Source: Pseudopithomyces maydicus
Taxonomy: Eukaryota > Ascomycota > Dothideomycetes > Pleosporales > Didymosphaeriaceae
Direction: 5' to 3'
Assembly: GCA_026873275.1 (NCBI GenBank)
Contig: JANTUC010000003.1
Coordinates: forward strand, 1,922,001-1,986,000
DNA: 64,000 bases
In this document: positions 1-12,923 of the stretch, piece by piece
How positions within the stretch are numbered: the stretch's first letter is position 1
Layout of the letters: each line of letters opens with the position of its first letter
The notes under the pieces: model-generated
Database searches by the model: none
What the model was told of the DNA's origin: nothing
Seen by the model: the letters and a program-made list of their open reading frames with translations, nothing else
Position numbers and translations under genes: made by a program

Positions 1-676
1 ATCCGTTCCATTGTAAGAGAGCATTAATGATGTCGTGGATGGATCTATCCCGAGTACCCTATGCTGTTCCGCGTCACAAGCTATCCATAAATCATTCCTC
101 AACTAATCTCCAATCCTATTGCAGCGTGGTCTAGTTCCCGCCATGGACTTTAATGGGCATATAATCACAGAATCCGCCATCGTCTGTCAATTTCTGGCTG
201 ACGCCTACCCGTCGCATCTTCTACCCCCAACGGACTCGATGGAAAACGCCCTGAAACGTGCCCGTATCAACTTTTTCACCGACACATGGATTACTAAAGT
301 AGGAATGTTTTGGATGAAAATCGCAATGGAAGATTCTGAGAAAGAACAGGAAAAGCTCGCAGATGAGTTGGTCAGTACGGTTAAGAAGGAAATTGATCCA
401 TTACTCGGTGACGCGGCGCCGTTCTTTGGGGGCAGCTCCAAGTTGACCTTTGCAGAGGCCCTTGTGGCCCCTATGATCATCCGATTATATGTTTTTGCAA
501 ATAATGGGCTGCTGCCAAAGTCGATCATTGATGGGCTTGATGGACTTGGTAACTTCTCCAAATGGGCTGCTGGGGTCGTCAAGCAAGAAAGTGTGACTTA
601 TATCTGGGACGAGGAACGCATCGTACAGCAGACCAGGACAAGGCTCGCTCAGTTTAAGGTGAAAGTGGCGCGTTAG
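1..676 (+). CDS. Glutathione S-transferase, 5'-partial
   Basis: The left edge cuts this gene. An intron seems to run from the GTAAGA at 13 to the CAG ending at 124, with a CTAAT branch-like motif near 102. The last exon is 125-676 (183 residues). It opens with GLVPAMDFNGHIITES, the end of the thioredoxin-like GST N-domain including the conserved cis-Pro and the Glu-Ser that contact the glutathione glutamyl group. An all-helical C-domain follows, with the N-capping SKLTFAEALVAP segment. The family conjugates glutathione to electrophiles or reduces them; the omega/Ure2-like subclass is only a guess because the catalytic Cys/Ser/Tyr region lies outside the window. The first exon boundary is uncertain. 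Confidence 0.8.
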
Positions 677-1010
677 AGGTGTGCAAACACGCCTATCATA
701 CGGAAGGGCATTGATTATTATATGGTTTCCTCGCTCTTTGTTGTCTACGCTCGAAAATATCTTTTCACATCGTTACTGTATAATACGATGAAGTTGCTGT
801 TATAAACGACCGATCCTGTCAATGTTCCCTTCGTTAGGCAGAACCACAAAAGATCGGGACCCGTGTTTAAGATCCTGCTCCAGAAACACCCAATTCCCAA
901 GACACATCAAAACACAACATGAATGAGTGTTTGGGAAAAACATCACACAAATGAAAGTCGATGCTGCTGAAGTTGTGACAAGGGTTTGCACCTCTCAGGT
1001 CGCATTCCAC
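677..1010. other. Convergent intergenic region
   Basis: This 334-base interval lies between the 3' ends of the GST gene (+) and the APSES gene (-). It should hold both 3' UTRs. No gene or repeat is visible. Confidence 0.5.
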
Positions 1011-2518
1011 TTAGTGTCGCGATGCTCGCCGTACCTTTTTTGATTTCGAGCGCACTTGGTCAACTTCTGTGAGCTGCATCAAAACCTTTGCCACTTTCAT
1101 GGTGGTGGGACTGTTTGTCAATTTACTTGAGCCAGGATCGTTGGTTGAAGGTGGACTCGAGGCCGCACTGCTAGGCACGTTCGGGCCCCCAGTAGCAGAA
1201 CAGTCACTTGAAATATCTGAATGGGTTCTTTTTGCAAGTATTGACCGATTATATGCAGGGGGTAGTGACGTTGGTCGTATATCCAAGTAGACACCGTGTT
1301 CCAGCAAATGTTGGCGGAGATGGGGGAGTCTGTCAACTGTCCGATCAGACGTTGGAGAATAAGCTCTTGGCGATGATGACGGTGAAATCGATTCATCGAC
1401 GGATCTTCGCGAAGGCAAAAAGGTTGAGCCGCGTGGCGATACTTGTGGGGAGACACTAAGCCCTTCGATATGATCATTGCCCGTATAATAACCACTTTCC
1501 TCGGAATTTCTTGAGAAGTACGCCGGAGGCTTCCATGGTGACCCTCGATCCGGCAACCGTGATATATCTGCAGCTACTGACTCCCCAGGTATGCATTTTT
1601 GTACTCAGCCCCTTCCCTTTTGAAGCGGTTGGTCTCCGCTGTACATGCTTGTACAATTTTAGGATCGACGAGGAACTTGCCGTATCTGGGATCGTCCGGA
1701 TGGTAACATATATCAGGAAAGTTGTACCCAAACACGGGTGTAAGAGCCCAGCGTATGTGCCAGCAAAATGTTGCAGCAATGGCTTTGGCTGCTTGATAGG
1801 GCATCCAATACCCTGAGGTGGTAAGTGATATATCGTATATACGGATAAAGCACTAACCCTGGCCTATCAATGCTCCTCCAGTTATACTATAGCTAATTTC
1901 CTTCAGGCCCGGATTCTCTCTCAAGGCTTTCGCTGGTATAGTCTAGGGAAGTCAGTGATATGGAACCAGAAAAAACGTGCATACCAACTTTCGAATGCTT
2001 TAGTGACTTGAAAAATGGGGTCATGCGAACTAAACCAACATTATAATCCCATAAAACAACGTATTCTTTATTGTCTTCACCGGGCACTTGATACGTGTAT
2101 TGAAACACTATAGATGTATCAGTTACACTGTAGCAGCTACCAGAAGATATATTTAAATACCTTCGAATGACTCTCGTCCTGTCTTTTCTAAGAAATCCTT
2201 CTTGTCGCTATTGTAAGGGATATGCCGAGCTCCCTTCGAGCGAATTTCGCCCAAGGGAAACACGTTGTACCTGCGATGCTGGAATGTGAGATGCTCGTCC
2301 TCGGCCCCTTCGTGTGGAGGAAAATTAAGATTTCCTACAATCTTAGTCCCTTCTGAGAATATGGCGGCATCTTTTGGGACCTTCTGTCGCTTAGGTAATG
2401 AGGTGCACGGCACGACCGAGTACAGTGCGCGTGTCGCTGATGTCGGAAATCCATCAGCGTAATAACCGTCTCGGCCATCGAACGTCTCAGATGGGTTGAG
2501 AAGTGACTGGATATTCAT
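1011..2518 (-). CDS. APSES-type (KilA-N) DNA-binding transcription factor
   Basis: The start is the ATG at 2518 (MNIQSLLNPSETF). Introns read as 2108-2160, 1933-1984 and 1813-1857, all GT-AG. Spliced, they give the APSES core: EYVVLWDYNVGLVRMTPFFK, then NPGLKEISYSITGG, GYWMPYQAAKAIAATFCWHI and RWALTPVFG. These are the hallmark strands and helices of this fungal basic-HTH-like fold, which controls development and stress responses. The C-terminal third is low-complexity Ser/Pro and ends in a basic tail (SKKVRRASRH). The frame breaks between AYLG and the downstream segment at the C4 tract 1583-1586 (G4 on the coding strand). One extra G gives AYLGESVAADISRLPDRG and a total of 1359 nt (452 codons plus stop). 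It could be Xbp1-like, but the subfamily is not certain. Confidence 0.85.
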
Positions 2519-5500
2519 GACGAGTATCGGAGATTGGTAGGTAAGTTGAGCTTCGCTACACGCGTTGGAGAATAGAGCCTTAGCCTGGTTGTGATGTAAT
2601 TTTCGAGGCTGATTTGAGTCGAAACTTAAGAAAAGGCGGTTTGATAAGCTGCTGTGAAACAACAGTATGATCTAGGCAGCGTGAGACTTGGGCAATGGGT
2701 AACAGAAAAAAGGCTGGTTGTGACAACGTTTGCGTGTTGGCCACGAGGACGATACGGAGACTTATACACCCAAGCAATATCGGTGACACTGCTTTCAAAC
2801 TACAGGCTCCCCAATCTATGTTTTCCGTGTTAGTTTTTTATTCGACCTTGATACTGGCGTTCGAACTTACTCCACGTCCAGGATATGGAGGGGGTTGTTG
2901 GAAATACCCACTGGTTCCTGTTTTCTGCTTTCGTTGCAATATCAAAAGGGCGCAGTCAGATGTCTAACCTGACTGAAGGGTGGAGCGACAAACAGAAGAA
3001 CTTCCGTGGCAATGAATTGCGTTCTCGCTTGATGTCCAACGGATTGTCAGATCGGCTTGACCAGTAACCTTGCAACAGTGGGGTACTGACGACCATGAGA
3101 TGATACACGTCAGAGTATAACAAGCGATTCAGATCAGGTTAATTTCTCTCAAACGAATAACCCGACTTTCCGCTACTGCTGCTAGCGCTTCGCATGCATC
3201 ACCTTTCAATGGAGCTCACCGAACGATGACACCCAACCAACCGATCAAGAACGGGTGAAGCAGAAGGGAGGCTGACGGAGGATACTCAATTGGCTCTGGA
3301 CTAGATTTTGGGTCGCTCTTGTATGATCCCGTCGGCCACTAGCTGCTATTCTCCCGACAACACGGTCAGTGAGGTCGCCCGAGCTCAGAAGCTCTCTTTT
3401 GATTTAGAGAAGCGAGGATGGAGCCTGTTTCACCTCACGACCCAAGTGGCTTGAAACATTGAACATGAGGTTCACCTTGAATCCACTAGGTCTTGACTGG
3501 GTGTAGATAAGATTGGGTGTGCTGCAGCGGTCAGCGGATTGAGAGTCTGATAGCCTTGTTTCATGGTGTCAAACGCTCTTCTGCTACGAAAACACATTGT
3601 CCCGCCGCTCTTCTGAAATTTTATCTGCTCTTTTAATCTGTTTAAAACAAATACAACGATAAGCGACTACGCACGGGCGTGCGAGACAGGTGGCCTGGTA
3701 GAAAGCCATCATTCTTAGCATTACCCCGTAGGCCAAAAGCACAGCTCACAACCCCAAAGCCACCATGAGTGTTGGGTCCACTCTAATGAGTTCATTCAAT
3801 CGACTTTTTGAGTATGCTCAATATTGTTAGATGAATGAACAACATGACTGCCCCCATAGACCAGCATAGTAATAGGAAATCGCCAGAGGGCTTGTAGCCT
3901 CATCTCAGACATAGAACGCCCTAGCCTACCAGGTCATGCTACCTCTCTTTACCGCATGTGAAAAGCGAATCGTTACGCTTGTCAGCTGCAACTACCCGTG
4001 AGCACAAGCGCACGTACCCATGTGCCTTGGCTTGATTCACACTGACAAACGTGGGCTCTTCTCCCTTGCAAGTTGTGCAGCGCGGCTGACTACCTGATTG
4101 CAAGCTCTGGTTAGATCTAACTGGTTTAACAAGGTGTCGGTGAAGGATTCTTTGGTATTCCTAGCGGTAGGGGTGGATACTCGAAGCCCCCTATCCTGGC
4201 AGATTGCTTCCCTCGATTCGGTATTACCGACAGTTAGCCTCGTCATTGCAATGTTGATGAATGAAATTATTTATCTTCATCTCAATATATACAGCCAACT
4301 ACAATGTTGCTAATCGCAAACTCGTATATCATCCCATTGCAAGGTCCACTCTCAAATCAATCCCAACTGCGCTTTCACCGGATGCTTAACAGCTGTGGAG
4401 CTAGTTTCAAACTGTAAAAGCGGCATCATGTCTCAGGCCTGACCGCCTACAGACGAGCATTCAAACTGCATATCCCACCAATACAGACGCTCTTCGTTGA
4501 CCCACTTCGTCAAGCATTGACCGGGCAGTGCTTTGAGCAACCCTTCCATTCAATTCTAGAATGTTCGTATTCTAAAACCCGAGCAATTATGTTCGTTTCG
4601 ATAGGCAAGCAGTGGACAAAAGTAAACACGGGCTCTCGCTACTAGCCCTTTTACCGTCATGTGAGCCGTCAAAGAGCGGCTCACGTCGCACTCAAATGCA
4701 CATTTCCGACGAGAGTCTGTTCTAATTTATGCTCGCATCTTATGAAAATGCGTGTTGGCTGTGATTCACTTCGTCTCCGGCGTCATGAACTAAGCGATTG
4801 TACCCTGCTTGAGGCTGTTAGGCACAGGGCCAATGCCCCCAGTGTCAAGTGCCACACGTCAACCTGTCATTTCAAGTCCTGTGGACCCTATTTGTGATAG
4901 TTAGAAAGCGAAAAAAGCTTTAGTTAATGTGTGTGTGAGCATGGTTAGTCAATTGACACAATATAATGAAGTGCATACTTCGCTATCATTACTATTCGGC
5001 TGAGATGGTCGCTCGAACGCTTGTGGTGTTGTATCTGTGAGTGAATTGCGTGGAATACATACCATAGTGGCATTATGCCCAATCATAATGCGAAAGAGAT
5101 GTATGTTTATGTTTTATCCTTCCCTTTCATCTAACCGCGGCGGAATTCAATGCAAAGCCCTGGCGGAATATGGTAAGTATACTATTGTTTTTCGAGGCCA
5201 CTATGACAGCTAGACAGGCTGATTATATCGGGCTATAGATGGTATGAAATCCAGTTAAGTCTACGAAGCTTTTGCCCGATGAGTCTCAGTCATTATGCCA
5301 ATAGACTTTGGTGTGACCAAACTGGCATATTTTCAGCAATTTGATTGCTGTTTCACCAGACCAGCTATCATTGGTCATAATATCTTGGGTACTCGATCAA
5401 TAATGTATGACACTGTAGTAAACATATCAAGTTCGGTAAAGCTGGATACTAAAGCTTTCTGGTTTAATATAGGCAAATATTCTTCTACACTTTTTCCATT

Positions 5501-7864
5501 GACACGGTGGATGCTATTAGTAGGAAGTAGAATGATTTGAGCATGGAGGGTGGCCAAGAACAAAATCATTCATCACATATAAAGGTAAATAGTTGCAATT
5601 CAAATGTCTGAGCCAACTTCCTATTACTGGTTAGTTCACTACTTTATGAAACTATTGAATCCTATCTGTCCTCAGTCTTATTTGGTCACAGGTGCCATAA
5701 GTGCGCTTCTCAGTAGCAAGTGGACTACCCAATGTGTCGTATCACCCCCAAGAATCCATAAAGTCATACTCCCGCTTCGAATTCTTCCCAGACTCCATAA
5801 CCCATGAACACGAGATCTTGACAACTGCACACTTGGTAGCATGGTGATCCATATAGACCAATAAAATGATCTGTTTCGCAGTCGTTTCACGTGAATTCCA
5901 AGAATCGCGAACAACTATTGCTAGTATGAGCACAAATTTCTCGAGGCTACCCCAAGTTTGAGGCAACACAAATGCTGGGTGCAGTGTAACCATCCTGTCA
6001 AAATCTTCGCACTTATCGCATCGTGATATGCTACATCAACAGCGACACAAAAGAACATGTGCACTATATTTTCGGATCGTACACGGCAATGTCCTTGTGT
6101 TGCACCCGAGTAATGTAACCATGTCCTACTGTCCTGTCACTGTAGCTACCCACCAACATAGCATGAGTACACGTCGGGTATTAAAGCCCAAACTATGAAT
6201 TTCTGCGTGATGTTCGAAATCAAAATCAAAAACAAATCAAACACACTTCCACAAGGGGCAGAGTACGTGCAACAGAATAACGTTTGGGATTATTATCACT
6301 GTAGAATATCACGATGAACAGCTTTCCCTGGATATCCTATTCGGATTCGCGGTGCTCGCTTGCGTGGGCCGCATACTCATACGTGACCCACCAGGGTGCT
6401 ACAAAAAAGAGTACGAGGATGACGAGGTCTGTCAGATTCTATGTTGAGTTCTATCCACCGGCCGCCGTGAGAAAAGTAAGCTTTGAGGTGGTCTTCGATG
6501 GGTTGGCCAGAAGTTGACTTTGAGGACACAAGAAGGGAAATACTACGTCGAGATATACGTACACAAGGCACAAGGATGGCCAACAGCCATTTGTATATAG
6601 TTCTGACGCGTGTCTCTAGTGTTAAGAAGAAAACTGCCTTTCCTGAATGCGTGCTATTCGACGATTGAGCCCATGATACTGTGCTATCTGAGACGGATCA
6701 TCTAGCGTACGTGAGAAAAATAGGAGTCGCTTCAAGATCTCCCATGCTATCTCAATATCCAATTTCAAAGACATCTGAGATGCGGCTATACGGATTATTG
6801 GGTCCCATGCCAATTGCCTCCAATACCTGATCCTTTTGGTTAACTATATGCGTGAGACACATTCGCCCAACTCTGGTCGTAACCTGCAGTGTAACCCTTT
6901 CGCCTAAACACGGCAATAATCAAATTAATTATCCACTTGGTTCGGCTCCATCCATATGAGTGAAGGATGCCTTTTGTGCGAGGTTTACCGGAGAATGCAC
7001 GTACAGGTTGACGCAGGTGGCGTAATTTGAACTATTCCACTTTACATTCCCTAGTTCTCTGGATGGGTAAAGTTCTCCTCACCATGGACGAAAATGGTGG
7101 CCCTTGGGTATATCACGATAGCGAATGGATCCACGCATACTAATTCCAGCGGGAAAAATGGATCATGTACAATCTCTGGGTGCTTCGGTTGCCCGATCCT
7201 GCTGTCGTGGAAAGGGACCAGTGACAACGCACTGCGTCACACGAATATCGCGTTACGCTTTCAGTGAATACTGACCCTTTATCTTGTCCACTGAACTAAT
7301 TCATAGCTCAAGAACGGTTCGTCCTGTGACTGCTTGAATCCTTTGCTCAGTTCTTATATTTTCACGCTAGAAAGCGATGGAATAACACAGGAGTACCACA
7401 AGCAATCGGTCGTGTGTCTTGGTTAGACCGCCAATGTTACAAGTGATAAATGGAGTAACCGAGCGGGTAGATCCGCTGGGGGGCGATGATTGGAACATTT
7501 CTGGAAACGCACCTGGCAAGAGAGAGATTATTTTGCTCATGTACGTCAGGTAAGGAATGTGATTGAACACGAGCGTAGGCCCTAAATCAAAACTCCGCAG
7601 AGGGCTTGTACAGTTTTTATAGTCTGTAAACAATGAGCTATGCATCCTTGGAGGTACCATTTGGTCATCGCGGCATGCGTCTATGGTATGCGGGAAAGGG
7701 TTCTAAATTTGCCGTTCGTTGACGGCGTCGCTGATGGGGTTAAGTGCATAGTCAAGTAATCAACCATGCACCTTGACCTTGACAACAACATTGTTAAGAG
7801 AATCAGCAGCTTCTGGTTTATATTGCATCTGGCAATGGTGACCAAGTGTTCTCACCAACCACAA
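2519..7864. other. 5.3 kb gene-poor region
   Basis: No reading frame in either strand looks like a recognisable protein, no tRNA is visible, and there are no obvious terminal repeats. The first 300 bases should contain the promoter and 5' UTR of the APSES gene. The rest has moderate GC with short, stop-rich frames, as expected of old degraded sequence. A 97-codon minus-strand frame at 7367-7660 has a vaguely P450-like hydrophobic stretch but no diagnostic motif. Confidence 0.5.
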
Positions 7865-8797
7865 TCATTCCCAGAAACACACAAGTCTCACCTCAATGCT
7901 CTCTCTCGGTTTCAACCCATCGGTTTTTTCAAGCTGGAATGCCGAGTGAGGACACCTCCAGCCACCTGTCATTTCACTATCATACTCTCTGAACACAACC
8001 ACCTCGTCATCTTGCATCTGGCTCATGTACCACCATTCATGCTGATTGCGTTCGCTCCCATGGCTCATCACATAGTTCCCAGAACTGATCCCAGTTCTGT
8101 TGAAATAACGTAATCTTATCTGATAGTCGGAGTCTGGTACGCTTGTGCAGTCGCATACGGCCAGTGGATCTTTGTAAATGATTGAAAGTGGGCGCCAAAC
8201 ATTTATGTAAGCGAATCGCGAGCTACCGGAATAAAGGGCAGAAATATGGGGAGGAAGGTTAGGGTCGATTTCGCGCTGCGTGGCTGCTATATGCTCGGGA
8301 TGACCAGAGTAATCGACATGTGGATGACCCGAGGGTATGTCTTGCCATCTTCCTTTGACGTCCCGGATACCTTTATCGGATGGGTCCGAGTGTGCACGTA
8401 TCACATGATTGAAAGCGAAAGCTGTCGATGCGCCGGTGCTGCGTTCGTTCCATTCAGCATATATGTACCTGTGAGGTTTCGTTGAAGTCGGCGTACATGT
8501 CCCCCACAAGATGTTCAAGCTCTGGGTAGTACTCGCGCCTGATCTTGTCTTCATCGTCCGTGACCGTGACTCGTCGACGCGGCGGTAGCTTTATAAATTG
8601 GAAACCGTTGGCTTGGAGATGAAAAGTCTGGGATGAGAGGCGCAAATCGCGGATCGTCATGCGACGAGTGTGCTCGTAGCTAATGCCAAGATAGCGCGTG
8701 CTCCAAGCTGAGGGGGGATTGGAACTCCCGTAGATGGAAAGTAATTGATGTCGGCGGCAACATCACCATCCGACTTGACGTCGTCTCGGTTTTCCAT
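7865..8797 (-). CDS. GA4-desaturase / AsaB-CmcJ family oxidase-like protein
   Basis: The family comprises fungal proteins annotated as GA4 desaturase-like or CmcJ-like hydroxylase/methoxylase partners, often found in secondary metabolism. Family features visible are DINYFPSTG near the start, MTIRDLRL, NGFQFIKLP, DKIRREYYPELEHL, TGASTAFAFNHVIR, the INVWRP box followed by DPLAVCD, and the terminal PHSAFQ...RESIEVR. One intron is clear at 8439-8496 (58 nt, GTACGC...CAG), which restores GDITGAS. A second frame break lies at the G6 tract 8712-8717. One more base there joins GVPIPP to SAWSTRYLG and makes the CDS 876 nt (291 aa). The alternative is a weak 59-nt intron ending just before CTTGG, but it would remove the NYF segment that the family has. 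No other biosynthetic gene is adjacent. Confidence 0.75.
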
Positions 8798-9581
8798 CCG
8801 TAGCTGCTTTTAGGGGCGGGGGCCAACCGTGGCGTGCTTTATATAATCTTGGGCTGACAAGACCTGGGGCGGCGGTACCCAGCATCGTCTTTTCCAGTCC
8901 AGTAGACTACCGGTACCTATCATTCTCCGTGTGGGGCTACGGCAATAGCCTGCGTGTTCCTCATTGATAGCTAGCGGGCGAATCGGAGGGATATAGGAGG
9001 GGCATTGCGGGGTTTGTCAGCTAGGGTGCAGGGGATAAGGACTACTTATCTAGCCAGGGTTTGGGTTTACTGCACAGTGTACGTACTGTACATATGTAGA
9101 CATGGCGAACACATGTGCAGCTGTAAAGTAAGCTGCATGGACACAGGTAGAGAATAACTAGGATTCGACGCCTGAGGTCTGCAGTGGAAGCCAGGTCCGT
9201 CAGCAGCATCACTTCGCAGAAGCGGTTGCTTAATCATGGTGCCGATGCCCGGATGAAAAGTCGATGGGATCCGCCTCAGCTCCACACCGTCGAGCTGAGT
9301 GCACAGACCACATGTCAATTCCACGCCCTGCGATGTCGTCCCCAAGCCTAAACGAGTCTAGCTCGCTCATCCGGTCGACGCAGTGCACCAGTGTGACTCC
9401 GATCCAACCTGGGAACATTCTCTTCTTATCAGCGTTGCGCGCAACACTGCGGCACCTTCTTGACAGTCGATCGTCTTTTTGCGCCCTACAGCGCCATTTC
9501 TGCACAACCAGAGGGCGTGTTGCTTTGATCCTTGTCCTTTGTTCGCGTGGTGGCTTAGCGAGGCACCACTTGGCCATCCTC
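8798..9581. other. Divergent intergenic region
   Basis: This 784-base interval lies between the divergently transcribed oxidase-like gene (-) and the homeobox regulator (+) and should hold both promoters. The upstream in-frame extension of the regulator (from 9264) looks non-conserved and was not included in the CDS. Confidence 0.45.
8837..8845 (-). promoter_or_regulatory. TATA box of the GA4-desaturase-like gene
   Basis: TATATAAAG on the minus strand lies about 40 bases upstream of the ATG at 8797. Position and sequence fit a TATA element, and this supports the chosen start. Confidence 0.45.
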
Positions 9582-12500
9582 ATGGCTACGTCCATTCCTC
9601 AGTCCGACATGGTCCAATTCTTTGACTTTGGGGAGGCTTCGAACTCGCCACAAGTCAGCCGTCCGGCCTCTCGTACTAGTCAACATCGTGTTGGCTGTCC
9701 GGCATACGGCCAGGAAGGCGACGAAGGGTAAGTTGCAATCTCAGTTGTTTGCTTCCCTAGTAAGACGTCAATGCCATCAATCACCAAGCATCGCGCCGAG
9801 GACCTGCGTCTTTGGTCTCCTGCCCAAATCGAATTCGGAAAACCCTGCAATCGAAAAACCGTACTAACAAGCTGCAGCTGTCTCTGTACTGCCTTCCACC
9901 AAGACGTCTCCTTGCCAGATGCCCTCCACCAAGGCATTGCAGCTGAAGAAGAATTCAATACAGACTTTTCAAGTTGGTGGGTCTGACAATCTAAAAACCA
10001 TGGCCCAACATGTTTCTCACCATATCAGGCTTCCGAGATACCAAAAACCGGCTCACCCCTGTGAATACTGTCGGTCCAAATCCTTGGAGTGCTTCATCTA
10101 CGATGCTGACAACGGGAAATCCTCTGGATGCTCGCCATGCAATGCTTTGTTTCGACCATGCAGCTTCAGCAATCCGGAGAAAATGCCTATGCTGATGAAG
10201 AGGACCGCTCTAGATACGCTGCACAGCGTGGCCGAGGTTAGTGAAAGAACCTTTGGTGGGTTCACCGGGAAAAAGCCTATGAGATCTCTTGGTCACCAAG
10301 GCCCAATCGAGGAGGAAGACACTGAAAACAAAGCACCGAAGAAGGGGCCGCCGCTGCTCGATTTCCGCGAGCTGCTGTTAAAATCTTGAAGGATTGGATG
10401 ATCGCACATATTGATCATCCGTATCCCAACGAAGAGGAGAAAGAGATGCTAGCGCAGCAGACGAGCCTGAATCTCAACCAAATATCCAATTGGATGGCAA
10501 ATACGCGACGAAGGCACAAGGCGCAACCGAAGCGAAGTTCTTCTCCCAGCATCAGACCCGTCACGGAACCTGTGAATATCCCACCAGGCAGAACATGGGA
10601 GTCTCTAAGTGAGTATGAACCTCTATCTACCTCTGTGGGTCGAGGCCCGTTCTTCAAATTTCAGCTTTATAATCTGAACCACGCCGTGCCAAACAGAGTA
10701 ATCACACAGCAGCAAGAGTGTATGGGTTAACTGGAGCCAGATCCCTTTGAGCGATGGAAGCACTCTCCACCTGAAAACGAACCAGCTCCTTTGCAAGCCA
10801 TTGCCCGAAATGTCGAGACTTTCGATTTCCCTGACGACGCTGAACGAAGCACCGCAAGTGTTAATGGGAGGAGGCAGGACTCGGACCCAAGCACTGGCAG
10901 CCATTCCTTGTTTCGGGCGCCTTCCATCACCTCGTTGGAGACTGGTCTCACTATATTATCATCCGGATCTATGGGCTCGTCTACCTCTGCCACATTCTCA
11001 CAGAGCTCGCGACACTCGCTTGGGTCTTTTAATAGTCTGAGGTCGAAAGAGAGACGTAGGCGGCGGCGCATGCCCACTCGGGCACCGAAACACGATGCGG
11101 GCGATGATACACGTCTATTTCAGTGTGAGTCAAAGCCAACTTTCGTTATGTCTTGTTTACTATGTGAGCATTAGGCTGGCAATTGGGTATATTTTTTAGG
11201 TTTTTGCCAACGTATTGATCTTCAATAGGCACCTTTTGTACCGATCGCTTCAAATCGAAATATGATTGGACTCGCCACGAGAAATCTTTGCACTTGTCTC
11301 TAGAGAAATGGATATGTGCTCCTCTGGGGGATATCATCACATGTTCTTCTTCTGGCCAACGCAAATGTGTCTACTGTAACGAAGTTGATCCGAGCAATGT
11401 ACATTTGGAGTCGCACAATCATCGAGCTTGTGAAGAGAAGGGTATGGAGGCAAGAACATTTTACCGGAAGGACCATCTCAGGCAGCACTTGCGACTGATG
11501 TAAGAGTTACCCCTTCCGAAAATTCTGATTAGACCATTTTAACATGTTTTGCAGGCACGGTGTCAAAATGGCTCAAAGCATGGAGGCTTGGAAATCAGAA
11601 GTTCAAGTCATCAACTCTCGCTGCGGTTTCTGCGCCAAAACATTCACCAAGTGGCAAGATCGTGCAGACCACCTGGCGAAAGAGTTCCGTAATGGAGCAA
11701 CAATGAGGAACTGGAAGGGGTGTAGGGGCCTTGATCCGCATGTGGCTCAGCATGTTACTAACGCCATGCCACCATATCTGATTGCGAACGAGAGTAAATC
11801 TCCTTTCCCATTCTCAGCCACCAATTCGGCATCAATGAAACACCCCAACCTGCGCATAGAACAGCCGGATCTCGAAGTTTTGATACCTAGAGGGCTTGAA
11901 AATTCATCACGCACCATAAACGCTCAGATTGACGACTCTTTAAGTGCGGACGATACAACGTTAAACACATCGCCACATACATCGTCACCACACCGCTCTT
12001 CCCATCGCTATGCAACGTGCTGGGAGATACTCACTCTTCGCTTAGGATGCTTTGCACGCGAGCACATGGAAGAGCATGGTCCGCATTCCGTTACAGACGC
12101 AATGCTACAGAGCGAAGCTAGACGCATCCTGTACGATGCAGATGACCCATGGGAGCAGACGGCGGCTGATAATCCAGAATGGCTGAATCTCTTTAGAAAA
12201 GCGCATGGTCTGGATCTCACTCGGCCACAGGCGGTTGCGGATGTGTATTCACACCATGAAGTCTTGGAAGATCTTGGCCTGGGAGCCCACGCACAACTTG
12301 ATGAAAGCTTCAATCTCAACCACTTTGGTTGCGTGGCGAGTAATTTGAATGACCCTGTAGCACGTTCGCGTGCATTTGAGTGCTCATTGGCAGGCAGCAT
12401 GGCCATTTCGAAAGCGAGTGAAACGCCCATCTCATTGGTTCCTATGCCAGATCTCACCACATCGGCTAATACATCCGGAGCTTCCAATCTCCCAAACACT

Positions 12501-12923
12501 TCGTTCGCCGAATTCCGAAATCAGGTTGTAATGGCAGATGAGCTCGAAGACACGGGTGCGGGTGGATTATGTCTGGGCGCTGACGGTGAATTTCAAGCCA
12601 CCACCGCCCCTGTCACGAAAGGTCTCAGCTCATTCATGTCGCCTATCGATGAAGCATACAACACCTTCAATCGTTTGGATGATGCCGGGTATGGGTATCC
12701 TGCTCTCGCCACAGCCGGTGCGGATTTGGGTATTGCTGCTCCAATGGCAGCATTTGAACTGAATTTACCAACGACTCCTGATGCAGGTAACTTGGATTTC
12801 CACAAGGAAAGCACAGATATGGATGATTTACAGATGATTGAATGGGATGATGTGGAACTGACATTTGATATGGATCTTGATTTGGATCCGGTTCTTGGAA
12901 TGGGATATACTTCGCGTGAATGA
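9582..12923 (+). CDS. Homeobox (TALE/KN-type) transcription factor with Cys6 cluster and C2H2 fingers
   Basis: Six exons are inferred: 9582-9727, 9878-9976, 10029-10608, 10741-11124, 11229-11499 and 11555-12923. The first intron has a perfect TACTAAC branch point. Domains in order are a Cys6 motif (CEYCRSKSLEC then CSPCNALFRPC, each C-x2-C-x6-C), a TALE homeodomain third helix (NQISNWMANTRRRHK, preceded by HIDHPYPNEEEKEML), a Ser-rich linker with a basic RRRRR patch, a C2H2 finger (FQCTFCTDRFKSKYDWTRHE), two further Cys/His motifs (RKCVYC and SRCGFCAKTF) and a long acidic tail suited to activation. The frame breaks at the G4 tract 10344-10347; adding one G yields KKGAAAARFPRAAVKILKDW and a 2850-nt CDS (949 aa). 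The true start could be the internal Met of SDMVQFFDF. It is a nuclear regulator; its targets are unknown. Confidence 0.85.

Noticed and set aside
1555..1620. Short intron at the APSES frame break
   Set aside because: Any GT-AG pair there is 28-38 nt long and does not restore the frame; one extra G does.
7367..7660. 97-codon minus-strand frame with a P450-like hydrophobic stretch
   Set aside because: There is no heme-binding Cys motif, I-helix or ExxR nearby, and the resemblance is too weak to call a cytochrome P450 relic.
8711..8769. 59-nt intron in place of a frameshift in the GA4-desaturase-like gene
   Set aside because: The donor (GTGATG) is weak and splicing would delete DINYFPSTG, which the family has; a lost C in the C6 run explains the break better, though RNA data could reverse this.
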